A stretch of DNA of 29,697 nucleotides, taken from positions 1 through 29,697 of the forward strand of contig CBDCYN010000017.1 in the NCBI GenBank assembly GCA_965224205.1. The letters run 5' to 3'. Source of the DNA: CBDCYN01 sp965224205 (GTDB lineage Bacteria > Planctomycetota > Phycisphaerae > Phycisphaerales > Phycisphaeraceae). The notes beneath the pieces are model-generated. The model searched no databases. It saw only the letters and a program-made list of their open reading frames with translations, and was not told where the DNA came from. The position numbers and the translations under genes were made by a program. Shown piece by piece: positions 1 through 8,267 of this stretch (positions within the stretch are counted from its first letter, which is position 1; every line of letters starts with the position of its first letter).

Positions 1-174
1 AAGGCGATCGCGAAGCCGGCGCACGCTCCGCTGCAGCTCTTCGATCTGGAGACCGACGTCGGCGAGGAGCACGACCTCGCCGCCGAGCATCCCGAGATGG
101 CGCGCGAACTTCGCGCGATGATGGACGCCGAGTACGCTCCGTCCGACCGCTGGAAGTTCCCGAAGAAGGATTGA
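1..174 (+). CDS. sulfatase, C-terminal end (partial)
   Basis: An open frame enters from the window edge and stops with TGA at 172-174, leaving 57 residues. The sequence contains PLQLFDLETDVGEEHDLA, the typical tail of type I (formylglycine) sulfatases, where a line of the form 'LYDL..DPGE..NLA..HPE' closes the C-terminal subdomain. The rest (AEHPEMARELRAMMDAEY) fits the final helix of that family. The catalytic CxPxR region lies outside the window, so activity cannot be judged. Sulfatases release sulfate from polysaccharides or small esters and are abundant in planctomycetes. This gene lies on the far side of the junction near 780, so it may not belong to the same chromosome region as the rest of the window. 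Confidence 0.75.
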   Translation, partial: KAIAKPAHAPLQLFDLETDVGEEHDLAAEHPEMARELRAMMDAEYAPSDRWKFPKKD

Positions 175-176
175 CG

Positions 177-389
177 ATGCCGCTGCTCGCCGACATCCAC
201 GGCAACTCCCCCTGGTTCGCCGGCTGGGGAACCCTGGCCCTGATCAACGCGGGGCTCGCACAGGGCAAGAACCGCAGCGGCTTGAACTGGTTCGTCCTGT
301 CGCTGTTCCTCGGCCCCATCGCGACCTTCTTCCTGGTCGCCTTCTGCGAGCCGCTGACCGCCTCGGGCAAGCCGCGCAAGAAGCGCTGA
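177..389 (+). CDS. small two-helix membrane protein, unknown function
   Basis: Seventy residues from ATG 177, three bases after the sulfatase stop, so probably co-transcribed with it. A TTG at 171 is a possible earlier start but would overlap the sulfatase stop. The protein has two hydrophobic stretches, WGTLALINAGLA and NWFVLSLFLGPIATFFLVAF, joined by a short basic GKNRSG turn, and a basic tail ending KPRKKR. The pattern 'GRSGLNWFVLSLFLGPIA' is common in small bacterial membrane proteins of unknown function. No catalytic motif is visible. It ends ten bases before the end of the convergent exonuclease fragment. Confidence 0.55.
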   Translation: MPLLADIHGNSPWFAGWGTLALINAGLAQGKNRSGLNWFVLSLFLGPIATFFLVAFCEPLTASGKPRKKR

Positions 390-398
390 GCGCAGCGA

Positions 399-780
399 TC
401 AGCCGCGGACCGCCGGATCGAGCTCCACGCGCACCGGACAGTGGTCCGAGCCCTTCACGCGGGTGTGGATGCGCGCCGCCTTCAGGTAGGGGAGCGCTCC
501 GGGACTCAGCAGGGCGTAGTCGAGGCGCCAGCCGACGTTGCGCTCGCGGCAGCCGGCGCGCTGGCTCCACCACGAGTAGCAGACCTCCTCGGGGTGCAGG
601 TGGCGCCAGGCGTCGGTCCAGCCGGCGTCGATCCATCGCTGGAACTCGGCGCGCTCCTCGGGTCGGAAGCCGCTGTTCCTGACGTTCTGCTTCGGCCGCG
701 CGAGGTCGATCTCGGTGTGCGCGGTGTTGAAGTCCCCCACCACGACCACGCGTTCGCCGGCGTCGATCAGCGGCTGGTGG
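399..780 (-). CDS. xth: exodeoxyribonuclease III, C-terminal half (truncated at junction)
   Basis: On the minus strand, reading toward 399, the frame gives LIDAGERVVVVGDFNTAH, then NSGFRPEER, CYSWWSQRAGCRERNVGW, RLDYALLS and KGSDHCPVRVEL. These are conserved blocks of the ExoIII/AP-endonuclease family: GDFN contributes active-site Asp and Asn, and SDHCP the catalytic His. The family normally has about 255 residues with GDFN near residue 150, so roughly the first 140 residues are missing. The frame stays open up to 884, but residues upstream of about 780 on the gene's 5' side match nothing in the family and coincide with glycosyltransferase coding DNA on the other strand. The protein would act in base excision repair. 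As it stands it lacks the N-terminal catalytic Glu and should be inactive. Confidence 0.8.
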
Positions 781-800
781 ATGTGGTTGGGCCTGTGCTT
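760..800. other. junction between two unrelated gene ends
   Basis: Two genes on opposite strands are both cut here. The exonuclease III frame stops being recognisable at about 760-780. The glycosyltransferase becomes recognisable at about 775-790, where its first membrane helix begins, with no convincing N-terminus before it. Two intact genes cannot overlap in this way, so the DNA on the two sides was joined, either in assembly or by a real rearrangement. Confidence 0.65.
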
Positions 801-2436
801 CGTAGGCGGCGCCTGGCTGCGTTTCACCAACGTAGCAGCCCGTCCGCTATGGACCGACGAGTTCACGACCATGATCACCGCCACCGAACGGGGGTTGTGG
901 GAGAGTTTCTTTACCCAACAAGACCCCCAGCCGCCGCTTTATCAGCTGCTGCTTCGGTTCCTGATGCTGTTTACCAGTGATCAGCCGGCCGAGTGGATCG
1001 TGCGGGGCCCGGCGTTGGTGGGGGGGGTACTGTGCGTCATGGCGGCGTGGTGGTTCGCGCGGGTGTTGTTCAGCCCGTTCATCGCGGCGCTAACCGCCCT
1101 GGGGATCGCGATCAACCCGCTGATGGTCTACTACGCCCGTGAGGCGCGGCCCTATAGCTTGTTCACGTTAGCCGCAGCCTTATCGATGACGTTCTTCTAC
1201 AGGGTGATGAAATCCGGGCAGCGGCGGGACCTGATCGGCTACGCGGTCGTGACGGCGGTGATGTGCCACCTGCACTACTACGCGGTGTTCTGTATCGCGG
1301 CGCAGGTGGTTTTCTTGATCATGGACATCGTGCTGAGCGGTTCGTCACGGTCACGACTCAAACCCGTCTTCATGGGGTTCGGCGCGGCGGCGGTGCTGTC
1401 ACTGCCGGCGATCAGCTTGTTCCTGCGGCTTTTGAGCCAGGGGATGCCCGGGGCGTGGTGGATCGCCAAACCCAGCCCGATCGAGGCACCAGACACGCTC
1501 GGTGATCTATTAGGGCTCCGCGCGGTGGGGGTGGTGTGCCTGATCCCGCTGGTCTCGGCGTTCTGGCTGTCGCGGACGCCTTATGACTGGTCTGCTGACG
1601 GGAGTGACGGGGCAGCAAGAGATCCGGGAGTGGGCTTGGACGAAGGATGGTGGGCGCGGCGGCGGGCGGTGATCTACGCGGCGTTGTGGGTCGGGTTCGG
1701 GTTGTTCGTGCCGATCGCCGGGTCGATCCTCTACAAGCCCGGGTTCGTGATGCGTTACGCCCTGCCGGTGACGATCCCGATGTTGGCGATGGGCCTGGTC
1801 TATGCGTACAGACTCAACCGGACGGTGTTTATCCTCACAGTCGTGGCGCTGTTCGGGTACACCCTGCCCAAGGCGGTCAGCCAGACCCGTCCCCAGCCGG
1901 GGATGCGCGAGCTGGTAGCGACCTTGCACGCCCAAGCCAAGGTCACCGACCGTATCCGCGTCGCGGATTGGAAGTTCAGCGACGATTACATCAACCCCGA
2001 GGTCTACGGGATGAGGTACTACGGGTACGAGGGGTCAGCGGATCTCATCCCGGTCAAAGAGTTCGAGGACTGGCTGCGCAGCCCGGATGAAAAAGCGAGG
2101 GTTTTACCGGCGGGCAGGACGTTCATGATCTGTTTCGGATCGACGGTCAACCCGGTCCGCGACTACCTCAGCCGCCGTGGCCGGGCGTTTGAGATCCGCG
2201 AGTTCGGGCGGCGCAGCTTCCTGATCGACACCCTCAAGCTTGTGCGGATCGAGGCCCAGCCGACGGTCCCCGTGTCGCTTTCGTTGCCAAGCCAACCCGT
2301 GAAGTCGCCCTCACCCGTGCCGCTACCGGACGATGTCGAGACCTCAAACGATCTCGAAAACCTCACACCGCGGTTGTCATCCCCATTGCCGCCCGCAACG
2401 CAGCCCGCCCCTTCCACCCAACCTCAGCAGCCTTAG
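781..2436 (+). CDS. GT-C family glycosyltransferase (ArnT/PMT-like), N-terminus lost or altered
   Basis: A polytopic membrane protein of about 551 residues from the in-frame ATG at 781. The frame stays open back to 715, but those residues are exonuclease DNA read on the other strand. After the first helix (WLGLCFVGGAWLRF) comes RPLWTDEFTT, the periplasmic loop with the Asp-Glu pair typical of dolichyl/undecaprenyl-phosphate sugar transferases (GT39/GT83-like). QDPQPPLYQLLLRF and YYAREARPYSLFTL follow, the latter matching the 'YsqEaRpYal' signature. About ten more hydrophobic helices run to roughly 1900, then a soluble C-terminal domain and a Pro/Ser/Thr-rich tail. It would move a sugar from a polyprenyl carrier to a cell-surface acceptor. 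The acceptor cannot be told. The gene converges on the CHAT gene with a 60-bp gap. Confidence 0.72.
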   Translation: MWLGLCFVGGAWLRFTNVAARPLWTDEFTTMITATERGLWESFFTQQDPQPPLYQLLLRFLMLFTSDQPAEWIVRGPALVGGVLCVMAAWWFARVLFSPFIAALTALGIAINPLMVYYAREARPYSLFTLAAALSMTFFYRVMKSGQRRDLIGYAVVTAVMCHLHYYAVFCIAAQVVFLIMDIVLSGSSRSRLKPVFMGFGAAAVLSLPAISLFLRLLSQGMPGAWWIAKPSPIEAPDTLGDLLGLRAVGVVCLIPLVSAFWLSRTPYDWSADGSDGAARDPGVGLDEGWWARRRAVIYAALWVGFGLFVPIAGSILYKPGFVMRYALPVTIPMLAMGLVYAYRLNRTVFILTVVALFGYTLPKAVSQTRPQPGMRELVATLHAQAKVTDRIRVADWKFSDDYINPEVYGMRYYGYEGSADLIPVKEFEDWLRSPDEKARVLPAGRTFMICFGSTVNPVRDYLSRRGRAFEIREFGRRSFLIDTLKLVRIEAQPTVPVSLSLPSQPVKSPSPVPLPDDVETSNDLENLTPRLSSPLPPATQPAPSTQPQQP

Positions 2437-2496
2437 CATACACCCGTTCTCGCATGGTTCGGCGGATGAAACCGCACGGGTTCATCTGGATGCGTT

Positions 2497-4863
2497 TTAC
2501 AACCAGTTGCCGATGATGAGGTACGCGGACCAGAAATACGGGTCGGCGTCGCGGTCGCGGATCCATCGGATCTGCGCATCCCGCAGCGCCTGGGCTTTCG
2601 AGTCGCCCGGGTGGTCAACGAGGTGTTGGTAGAAGTCCCCGACGATCACCGTCGTGGCTTGGTCCTGGACGGTCCAGAGGGTGGCCAGGGCGCTGCGTGC
2701 CCCGAATCGTAAGGCGACCCCCGCCAGCCCCAGCGCGGCTCTATCATCACCGGCAGCCGTGTCACAGGCGCTCAACGTCAACAGCTCCAAGGGGCGATCG
2801 CGGAACCTCGACGGGCCGATGATCCGCTCGAGGCCCGGCAGGGTCAGCTTGGTGTCGTATGTGAGGATGAAGCAGTCCCGCGCGCTGGCGCCGAAGTGGC
2901 CGTGGGACGCGATGTGGACGATCGAGTAGGGGGACCGGTCCACTTCATCCTTGAGCCGGCCGGCGAGAAACCCTTCGTCTAGCAGCGCCTGGCCGCCAAA
3001 GATGCCGCTGACCCGGTTGAGTTCGACCGGCACATGCGGCAGGGCCCCAAATCCGCTGTGCACCGCGCGCGACAGGCCTGCTGCCAGCAAGCGGTGTTGG
3101 CCCGACGAGAACGCGCTGGGGGCGGTCAGGGTCAGGCCAGGGGTCACCGCGACCGCGTACCGTTCGATCAGGTAACGCTGCCCGTCGTGCAGGGCAGCCA
3201 TCGGGATGGTCCGCAGCGGCCCATCGGGCACGAAGACCAACGTGTCAATCCCCTTGGCCTCGAGTTCCTCGGAGATCGGGGCGACCAGCCAGTCGTAGAG
3301 GCGCCGCCCATGACGGCGCTCGAGTCGGGTCGAGACGTCCTGGAGTTCTTTGTGGAAGCTTTCGACCTCACGGGTCAGTTCCAGATCGCGCACCTCGACC
3401 GTGAACCGCTCGAGGCCCCCGGCCACGCTCAGCAAGATTTCGAGCCGATCAGGAAGCGGGATCATGTAAACGACCGCGGTGCCCGGCGAGACGTCCTCGA
3501 TCCGTACCTGCTGGGCTTCGACCAACGCCAAGCAGCGGTCCTGAAAATAGTCCATCAGCTCCGCGGACTTGAACCGTTCGATGACCGACCGCGCCTCGAT
3601 CAGGGCTCGAGCCTCGGCCTCGGCCCCAGTGGCGTCACGTGCTTCTTGCAGCAGCAGGTCCGCCAGCCCGTAGTAGAGGGCCCCGACATCGGAGCGGAAA
3701 TCCCCGTCTCCGGACAGGTTGCCGTGGCCCAGGAGCACGTCAGCGCGGATCGACTCAAAGGTCTCGGCCGCGCGGCGATACGCGGCCAGTGCCTCTCGGG
3801 TGCGGTTCATCGCCTGCAACAACCGGCCGGTCTGCCATTGACCACGGTACAGGTGGTGAGGCGACCGGCCCCGCTGGGCCGCGAAGACCGCCCGGCGGGT
3901 CGATGCCAACGCCGCGGCGGCGTCGCCGCGGGCCTCGGACAGCTGCCCCAATAGCGCCCAAGCCGCAGAGGCAACGCTGGGGTGGTCGACGCTCTGGGCC
4001 CAACCCGCAGCTTGGCGGGCGGCGGATTCAGCGACCGTTAGGAACCGCGCACGACGGCTGTCTTGACGATCGACCTTGTTGGCCGCGTCGATCCCCCGGC
4101 CAGCGATCGCCAGCAACAGCTGCGCTTCTTCGTAAGACCCTGGGCTTTCGTGGAGCATGCTCAGGGCCGCCTCGAGGTTGTCGAGCGCCTGGGAGTCATC
4201 CCGCTGTAGCGTCGCCACCCGGGCGGCGTTGGCGAGGGCACGCGACGCGGCCAAGAGCTGGCCCGCCTGCTGAGCCAGATCAGCGCTTGAAAGAAAAGCC
4301 GACAGCGCTTCGGCGTCTTGGCCGTGGGCGCCATGGAGATGCCCGAGGTTATTATGCACCTGGGCCAGGGCACGCGGATCGTTCACTTCTGCCGCGATGG
4401 CTAACGCTTGATCGAGATACGATCGGGCGGCACCGTCACGGGTTAACGTCGCCATAGCGCCCAGGTCGTTGTACACGCCAAACAGAAGCGGCCGGTCGTC
4501 CAACTCACGGGCCAGCAGTAGAGCCGACTCTAGACACGCCCCCGCCTGTTCGAGATGACCCAGCTGCCGCAGGGCCCATGATTGATGGCGTAGGGCGAGG
4601 ACCTGGTCGGGGACCGAGCCCAGTGCCCGAAAGCCGTCGCCAGCCTGTTGCCAAAAGCTAGTAGCAGACGCGACGTCCCCGCGTTGATAGGCATCCCAAG
4701 CGGCTGCCATCGCCGCCTTAGGCTGCGGGGAGGCCGCCTGGGCCGGGAGACCTCCTGGGTCGGACATTAACGCGGCGAACAACCATGCCACCAGCATCAC
4801 CACGCGTCGAACCCAGGGACCACGACGATAAGGAACAGCCCGGATGCGAGGGTCTAGGGTCAT
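2497..4863 (-). CDS. exported TPR-repeat protein with C-terminal CHAT (caspase-like) protease domain
   Basis: 788 residues from ATG 4863, chosen because GAGGTG (4870-4875) sits six bases before it; a GTG at 4872 lies inside that site. The N-terminus is basic (YRRGPWVRR) followed by VVMLVAWLFAALM and PAQAA, a likely signal peptide. Residues about 50-400 form tetratricopeptide-like repeats, for example FGVYNDLGAMATLTRDG and AQVHNNLGHLHGAHGQ. The last 260 residues are a CHAT domain. IVHIASHGHF carries the catalytic His and LLTLSACDTA the catalytic Cys, followed by LAGVALRFGARSALATLWTV and the closing AYLIIGNW. Both dyad residues are present, so the protease is probably active. It lies 36 bases downstream of the kinase gene, in the same direction, and is probably its operon partner. 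Bacterial CHAT proteases are usually paired with a regulator or target; the kinase-WD40 protein is the obvious candidate. Confidence 0.9.
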   Translation of the reverse strand: MTLDPRIRAVPYRRGPWVRRVVMLVAWLFAALMSDPGGLPAQAASPQPKAAMAAAWDAYQRGDVASATSFWQQAGDGFRALGSVPDQVLALRHQSWALRQLGHLEQAGACLESALLLARELDDRPLLFGVYNDLGAMATLTRDGAARSYLDQALAIAAEVNDPRALAQVHNNLGHLHGAHGQDAEALSAFLSSADLAQQAGQLLAASRALANAARVATLQRDDSQALDNLEAALSMLHESPGSYEEAQLLLAIAGRGIDAANKVDRQDSRRARFLTVAESAARQAAGWAQSVDHPSVASAAWALLGQLSEARGDAAAALASTRRAVFAAQRGRSPHHLYRGQWQTGRLLQAMNRTREALAAYRRAAETFESIRADVLLGHGNLSGDGDFRSDVGALYYGLADLLLQEARDATGAEAEARALIEARSVIERFKSAELMDYFQDRCLALVEAQQVRIEDVSPGTAVVYMIPLPDRLEILLSVAGGLERFTVEVRDLELTREVESFHKELQDVSTRLERRHGRRLYDWLVAPISEELEAKGIDTLVFVPDGPLRTIPMAALHDGQRYLIERYAVAVTPGLTLTAPSAFSSGQHRLLAAGLSRAVHSGFGALPHVPVELNRVSGIFGGQALLDEGFLAGRLKDEVDRSPYSIVHIASHGHFGASARDCFILTYDTKLTLPGLERIIGPSRFRDRPLELLTLSACDTAAGDDRAALGLAGVALRFGARSALATLWTVQDQATTVIVGDFYQHLVDHPGDSKAQALRDAQIRWIRDRDADPYFWSAYLIIGNWL

Positions 4864-4869
4864 TAAATT

Positions 4870-4875
4870 CACCTC
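4870..4875 (-). promoter_or_regulatory. ribosome binding site deciding the CHAT gene start
   Basis: On the minus strand GAGGTG lies six bases before ATG 4863. The GTG inside this site (4872) is in frame and could be mistaken for the start, but it has no comparable site of its own. Confidence 0.6.
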
Positions 4876-4899
4876 ATCTTTCGAGTCCGTCGGGTTCGT

Positions 4900-7800
4900 T
4901 CAATGAAGCGTTGCGGAGGGGCCACCCCGGGGGCCGAGCCGTCGCAGCGTCCCACGGTGACCTATGATATAGAGCTGTCGGCCGTCGGGTTGAAAATACA
5001 GCTGCCCCGAGGCCGCACCTTGACCGGGCAGGGTCAGTATCGCGGTGCCGGAATCGGGGTCCCACAGCTTGATCGAGCCGCTTTCCTCAACGGACGCGAC
5101 CCGTTGCCCATCGTGGCTGAAGGCGATACGGGTCACCACGTTGGCGTGGCCCGCGAACGTCCGCCTCGGGGCCCCCGTTCGGGGATCGATCAGAAGCACC
5201 CGCCCATAACCCCCCAGAGCCAGGGCCCGGCCGTCCGGGCTTATCGCGTGGCTTTCGATGCGATGGTCCCACCGATAGCTCCACCCCAGGCGCCCCGTGT
5301 GGCGATCCCACGCCTGGACCGTTCGGTCCGTATCCACCGACAAGATCCTCGGGGCGTTCGGGTCAGGAATGAAATAGAGTTGACACGAACCCTCAACCGA
5401 AACCGAGCCGGTCAGTGTCACCGCCTTGCGGTCACCGTCAACCGGCCCCATCCTGACCGCGGTCGTGACCGAGGAGCCGTCACCGGCCCAAGCGATCTGC
5501 CGCCCGTCGCCGCTGAACGCCAGGCTGCTAACAAACCTCAACCCGTGGTTGAACCGTGCTATGGTTGTCGAGGTCAGCGGGTCCTTGAGCACGATCTGAT
5601 CCGAATCGGCATACGCCCATACCCGGCCATCGGGGCTGAACGTCGGCAGGCGGATCGCTTGTCGAAAGGAGTCGACGACCCGGCCGGTCGTGACGTCCCA
5701 CCGCTTCACGTCCCCATCGAACCCGGCTGTCACCACCCACCGCCCTTGGGGGTCCATCACGATCCATTCGAGTTCTTGAGCGTCGATCGGAAGGGTCGAG
5801 ATGGGCTCATTGGATACGACGTCCAACAACAGGACTCCCGCGTGGCCCCACTGGATCGCGGCGATCGTGCCCGAAACCGTGGCCGCCAGAAACTCTCCCG
5901 GGCTTCGTGTCCACGCCGGCGACTCAGTGGCGACGTCCCAGATCTTGACGGTGCGATCGTCGCTTGCCGAAAGCAGCTGGTGGCCGTCGGGGCTGAACGC
6001 CACGGCGGTGACGATTTGCCGATGGCCCCGCAGCGTCCGGGCCGCAAGCCCCGTTTGTGCGTCGAGCAGGCGTATCTGAGCGTCCCAACCGCCCGCCGCT
6101 AAAACCCGTCCCTGAGGGCCGAACGCCAGGCACCGAGACGGTCGGTCCACCGCCACGGACTGCCCGGTCGATCGATCCCACAGCAGCGTGCCCGTGACCC
6201 CACCGATCGCCAACCGCAGGCCATCGCCGCGATAGGCCAAGCAATAAGGCGATTCATCGAGACGGATCTCACGGACCACGGCCCCGGACGGGACCTCCAT
6301 GAGTGTCACGCCCTGCCCGGGCTTCTTGCCGCCGCCGATGGCCAGGGTCTTGCCGTCAGGGCTAAATACGAGGCAGCGGACCGCGGCATAGGGCACCGGG
6401 GTGGAGACCACGAACTTGCTGCGCGATCGGTCCCAGAGACGCAAAAGACCGTCGTACCCGGCTTGAGCGATGTACCGGCCGTCGGGGCTGAGGGCCAAGA
6501 CCTGGCAATCCGCGGTGATCGCCGTCCGCGTCTGGCCGGTTTGGGCATCGCGTTGGATCAGGCGACGATCCGCGACCGTCCACAACGTCTTGCCGTCGCG
6601 GCTGAGGGCGGCGATCTCCGTAAAAGGATCATCGAGCGGGGTCTTGGCGACCACCCGGCCGGTCGACGGGTCCCAGCGGATCAGCGCGGTGGTATCCACG
6701 GACTGAACCTGCCGGCCGGATCCCACCCACACCGCCGCGAGGACCGGCTGGCGGTGACCCTCTAACGTGATCGTCGATTCATCGGTGAGCGACCCCAGGT
6801 AATGCCATTCCCATCGACGCAGGTCCGGGGGGCAATCGGCCAGCAGGTCCTGGGCGCGGTTGATCTGGCCCTGCTGATACGCCGATTCGGCCAGGGCGAT
6901 CTGGTTGAAGTACTGGGTGCGCCGCCTGGCTTCGGCTTCGGATCGAGCGAGTTGGGCTTGGAGGACCGCGTCGGCCCGGGCGTGCTCGGCTTCTTGGCGC
7001 AGCCGACGCTCGCGGACGTAGCCCGCCGCCACTAAGCAGACGAACCCGATCAAGATCACCGCCGCGACGGCCACCGGGACGCGGTGTTGACGCAGCCGCC
7101 GCTTCAAGAAATAGGTCACCGTCGCCGGCCCGGCCAGCAGCGGGTCGCCGTTTTGAAATCGCCCCAGGTCTTGAGCCAATTCTCCCGCGGACTGGTAGCG
7201 GTCCTTGGGGCGCTTGGCCAGCGCCTTAAGCAGCAGGGATTCGAGGTCGCGGTCCAGCGTCGGGCACACGCGGCGTGGGCGGCGCACTTCTTCTTCGATA
7301 ACGCGACGCCGCGACTCGAAATCGGTGCCTTCGAGGCTGTGAGGGTGATGGCCGGTTAATAATTCATAAAGGATGACCCCCAGCGCATAGACGTCGCTTC
7401 GGGAATCCACTTTCTTGAAGTCGCCCGCGGCCTGCTCCGGGGACATATACGCCGGCGTCCCTGCCAGCTGACCGGTCCGGGTCATGTCCGTGGGCGATGC
7501 CTGGTCGGTGAGGGCCTTGGCCAGGCCGAAATCGAGCACGCGTGGCTGGCCGTCAGAGGTGATCAGGATGTTGGTCGGCTTCAGATCGCGGTGGATGATC
7601 CCGTGCCGGTGAGCGTGCTGAACCGCGTCGCACACGGCTTTCATGAGTTCGACGGTCTGACGACGGGTCAACCCGCGTCGGCGGACGTGGTCGTCGACCG
7701 GATCGCCCGCGACGAGTTCCATCGCATAAAAGTAATTGCGCCGGTCCAGGCCCGAGTCGTAGACCCGCGCGATGTGCGGGTGGTCGAGCCGAGAGGCCAG

Positions 7801-8079
7801 CTCGATCTCACGCTCGAAAAGCCGCCGCGCCGCCGGGGACCACACCGACGAAGGGTTCATCACCTTCAGCGCTACCTCGCGTCGGGTGCCCAGCTGCACC
7901 GCACGCCAGACCACACCCATCCCCCCCCTGCCCAGGGGCTCAAGGATCCGGTAGCCCTCGATCTGGGGCGCATCCGGCTGGGCGAACTGCCCTTTCGAGT
8001 CCTGGGCGGCGCCCAACGCGCTCATCGCAGGGGCCGGGGCCTCGACGAACTGCCCTGGATGTGCGTCCTTTTCTGCCAT
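4900..8079 (-). CDS. membrane serine/threonine protein kinase with WD40 propeller
   Basis: 1059 residues. A Hanks-type kinase domain covers about 43-310 and all key motifs are present: GRGGMGVVW (50-58), Lys72 in ALKVM, HRDLKPTN (Asp165), DFGLA (183-187) and GTPAYMSPEQ. A transmembrane helix follows at about 334-354 (VPVAVAAVILIGFVCLVAA), then a charged probable coiled coil (RERRLRQEAEHARADAV). From about 430 to the end run WD40 repeats such as VTAVAFSPDGHQLLSASDDR and RIAFSHDGQRVASVEESGSI, enough for one large or two seven-blade propellers. The expected topology is kinase in the cytoplasm and propeller beyond the membrane, but both helix flanks are basic, so this is not certain. The gene heads an operon with the CHAT gene and is divergent from a sigma factor. 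Kinases of this form linked to ECF sigma factors are a known planctomycete theme. Confidence 0.93.
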   Translation of the reverse strand: MAEKDAHPGQFVEAPAPAMSALGAAQDSKGQFAQPDAPQIEGYRILEPLGRGGMGVVWRAVQLGTRREVALKVMNPSSVWSPAARRLFEREIELASRLDHPHIARVYDSGLDRRNYFYAMELVAGDPVDDHVRRRGLTRRQTVELMKAVCDAVQHAHRHGIIHRDLKPTNILITSDGQPRVLDFGLAKALTDQASPTDMTRTGQLAGTPAYMSPEQAAGDFKKVDSRSDVYALGVILYELLTGHHPHSLEGTDFESRRRVIEEEVRRPRRVCPTLDRDLESLLLKALAKRPKDRYQSAGELAQDLGRFQNGDPLLAGPATVTYFLKRRLRQHRVPVAVAAVILIGFVCLVAAGYVRERRLRQEAEHARADAVLQAQLARSEAEARRRTQYFNQIALAESAYQQGQINRAQDLLADCPPDLRRWEWHYLGSLTDESTITLEGHRQPVLAAVWVGSGRQVQSVDTTALIRWDPSTGRVVAKTPLDDPFTEIAALSRDGKTLWTVADRRLIQRDAQTGQTRTAITADCQVLALSPDGRYIAQAGYDGLLRLWDRSRSKFVVSTPVPYAAVRCLVFSPDGKTLAIGGGKKPGQGVTLMEVPSGAVVREIRLDESPYCLAYRGDGLRLAIGGVTGTLLWDRSTGQSVAVDRPSRCLAFGPQGRVLAAGGWDAQIRLLDAQTGLAARTLRGHRQIVTAVAFSPDGHQLLSASDDRTVKIWDVATESPAWTRSPGEFLAATVSGTIAAIQWGHAGVLLLDVVSNEPISTLPIDAQELEWIVMDPQGRWVVTAGFDGDVKRWDVTTGRVVDSFRQAIRLPTFSPDGRVWAYADSDQIVLKDPLTSTTIARFNHGLRFVSSLAFSGDGRQIAWAGDGSSVTTAVRMGPVDGDRKAVTLTGSVSVEGSCQLYFIPDPNAPRILSVDTDRTVQAWDRHTGRLGWSYRWDHRIESHAISPDGRALALGGYGRVLLIDPRTGAPRRTFAGHANVVTRIAFSHDGQRVASVEESGSIKLWDPDSGTAILTLPGQGAASGQLYFQPDGRQLYIIGHRGTLRRLGPRGGPSATLH

Positions 8080-8186
8080 GGTCCGACAGGTCCCCAGGCC
8101 TCACGGCGCCCCGACGCCGATCCGGGTTCGGCATCACCGTGATCCACATGGACCGCCGGGGCCAGCGCGGCTGCGTCGCTGGGGCC

Positions 8187-8199
8187 TGCTATGATTATA
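8187..8199. promoter_or_regulatory. overlapping divergent -10 boxes, sigma factor and kinase
   Basis: The plus strand has TGCTATGAT (8187-8195), an extended -10, 73 bases before the sigma factor start. The minus strand has a perfect TATAAT at 8199-8194, about 115 bases before the kinase start. The two boxes share bases 8194-8195. I see no good -35 for either. The placement suggests that RNA polymerase, or a repressor, cannot occupy both at once. Confidence 0.45.
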
Positions 8200-8253
8200 G
8201 GAGTTACGAACCTCGTGCCGGTATCGCCCCCACCGCGACACGCCCCAGTCAAC

Positions 8254-8258
8254 AGGAG
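8254..8258 (+). promoter_or_regulatory. ribosome binding site selecting a TTG start for the sigma factor
   Basis: AGGAG lies nine bases before TTG 8268. The frame stays open upstream to 8061, but no better-placed start is present and family similarity begins just after this TTG. Confidence 0.6.
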
Positions 8259-8267
8259 CCCAGCGGA

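Noticed and set aside
4903..6102. 399-residue plus-strand frame
   Set aside because: Antisense of the WD40 part of the kinase; Arg/Pro-rich.
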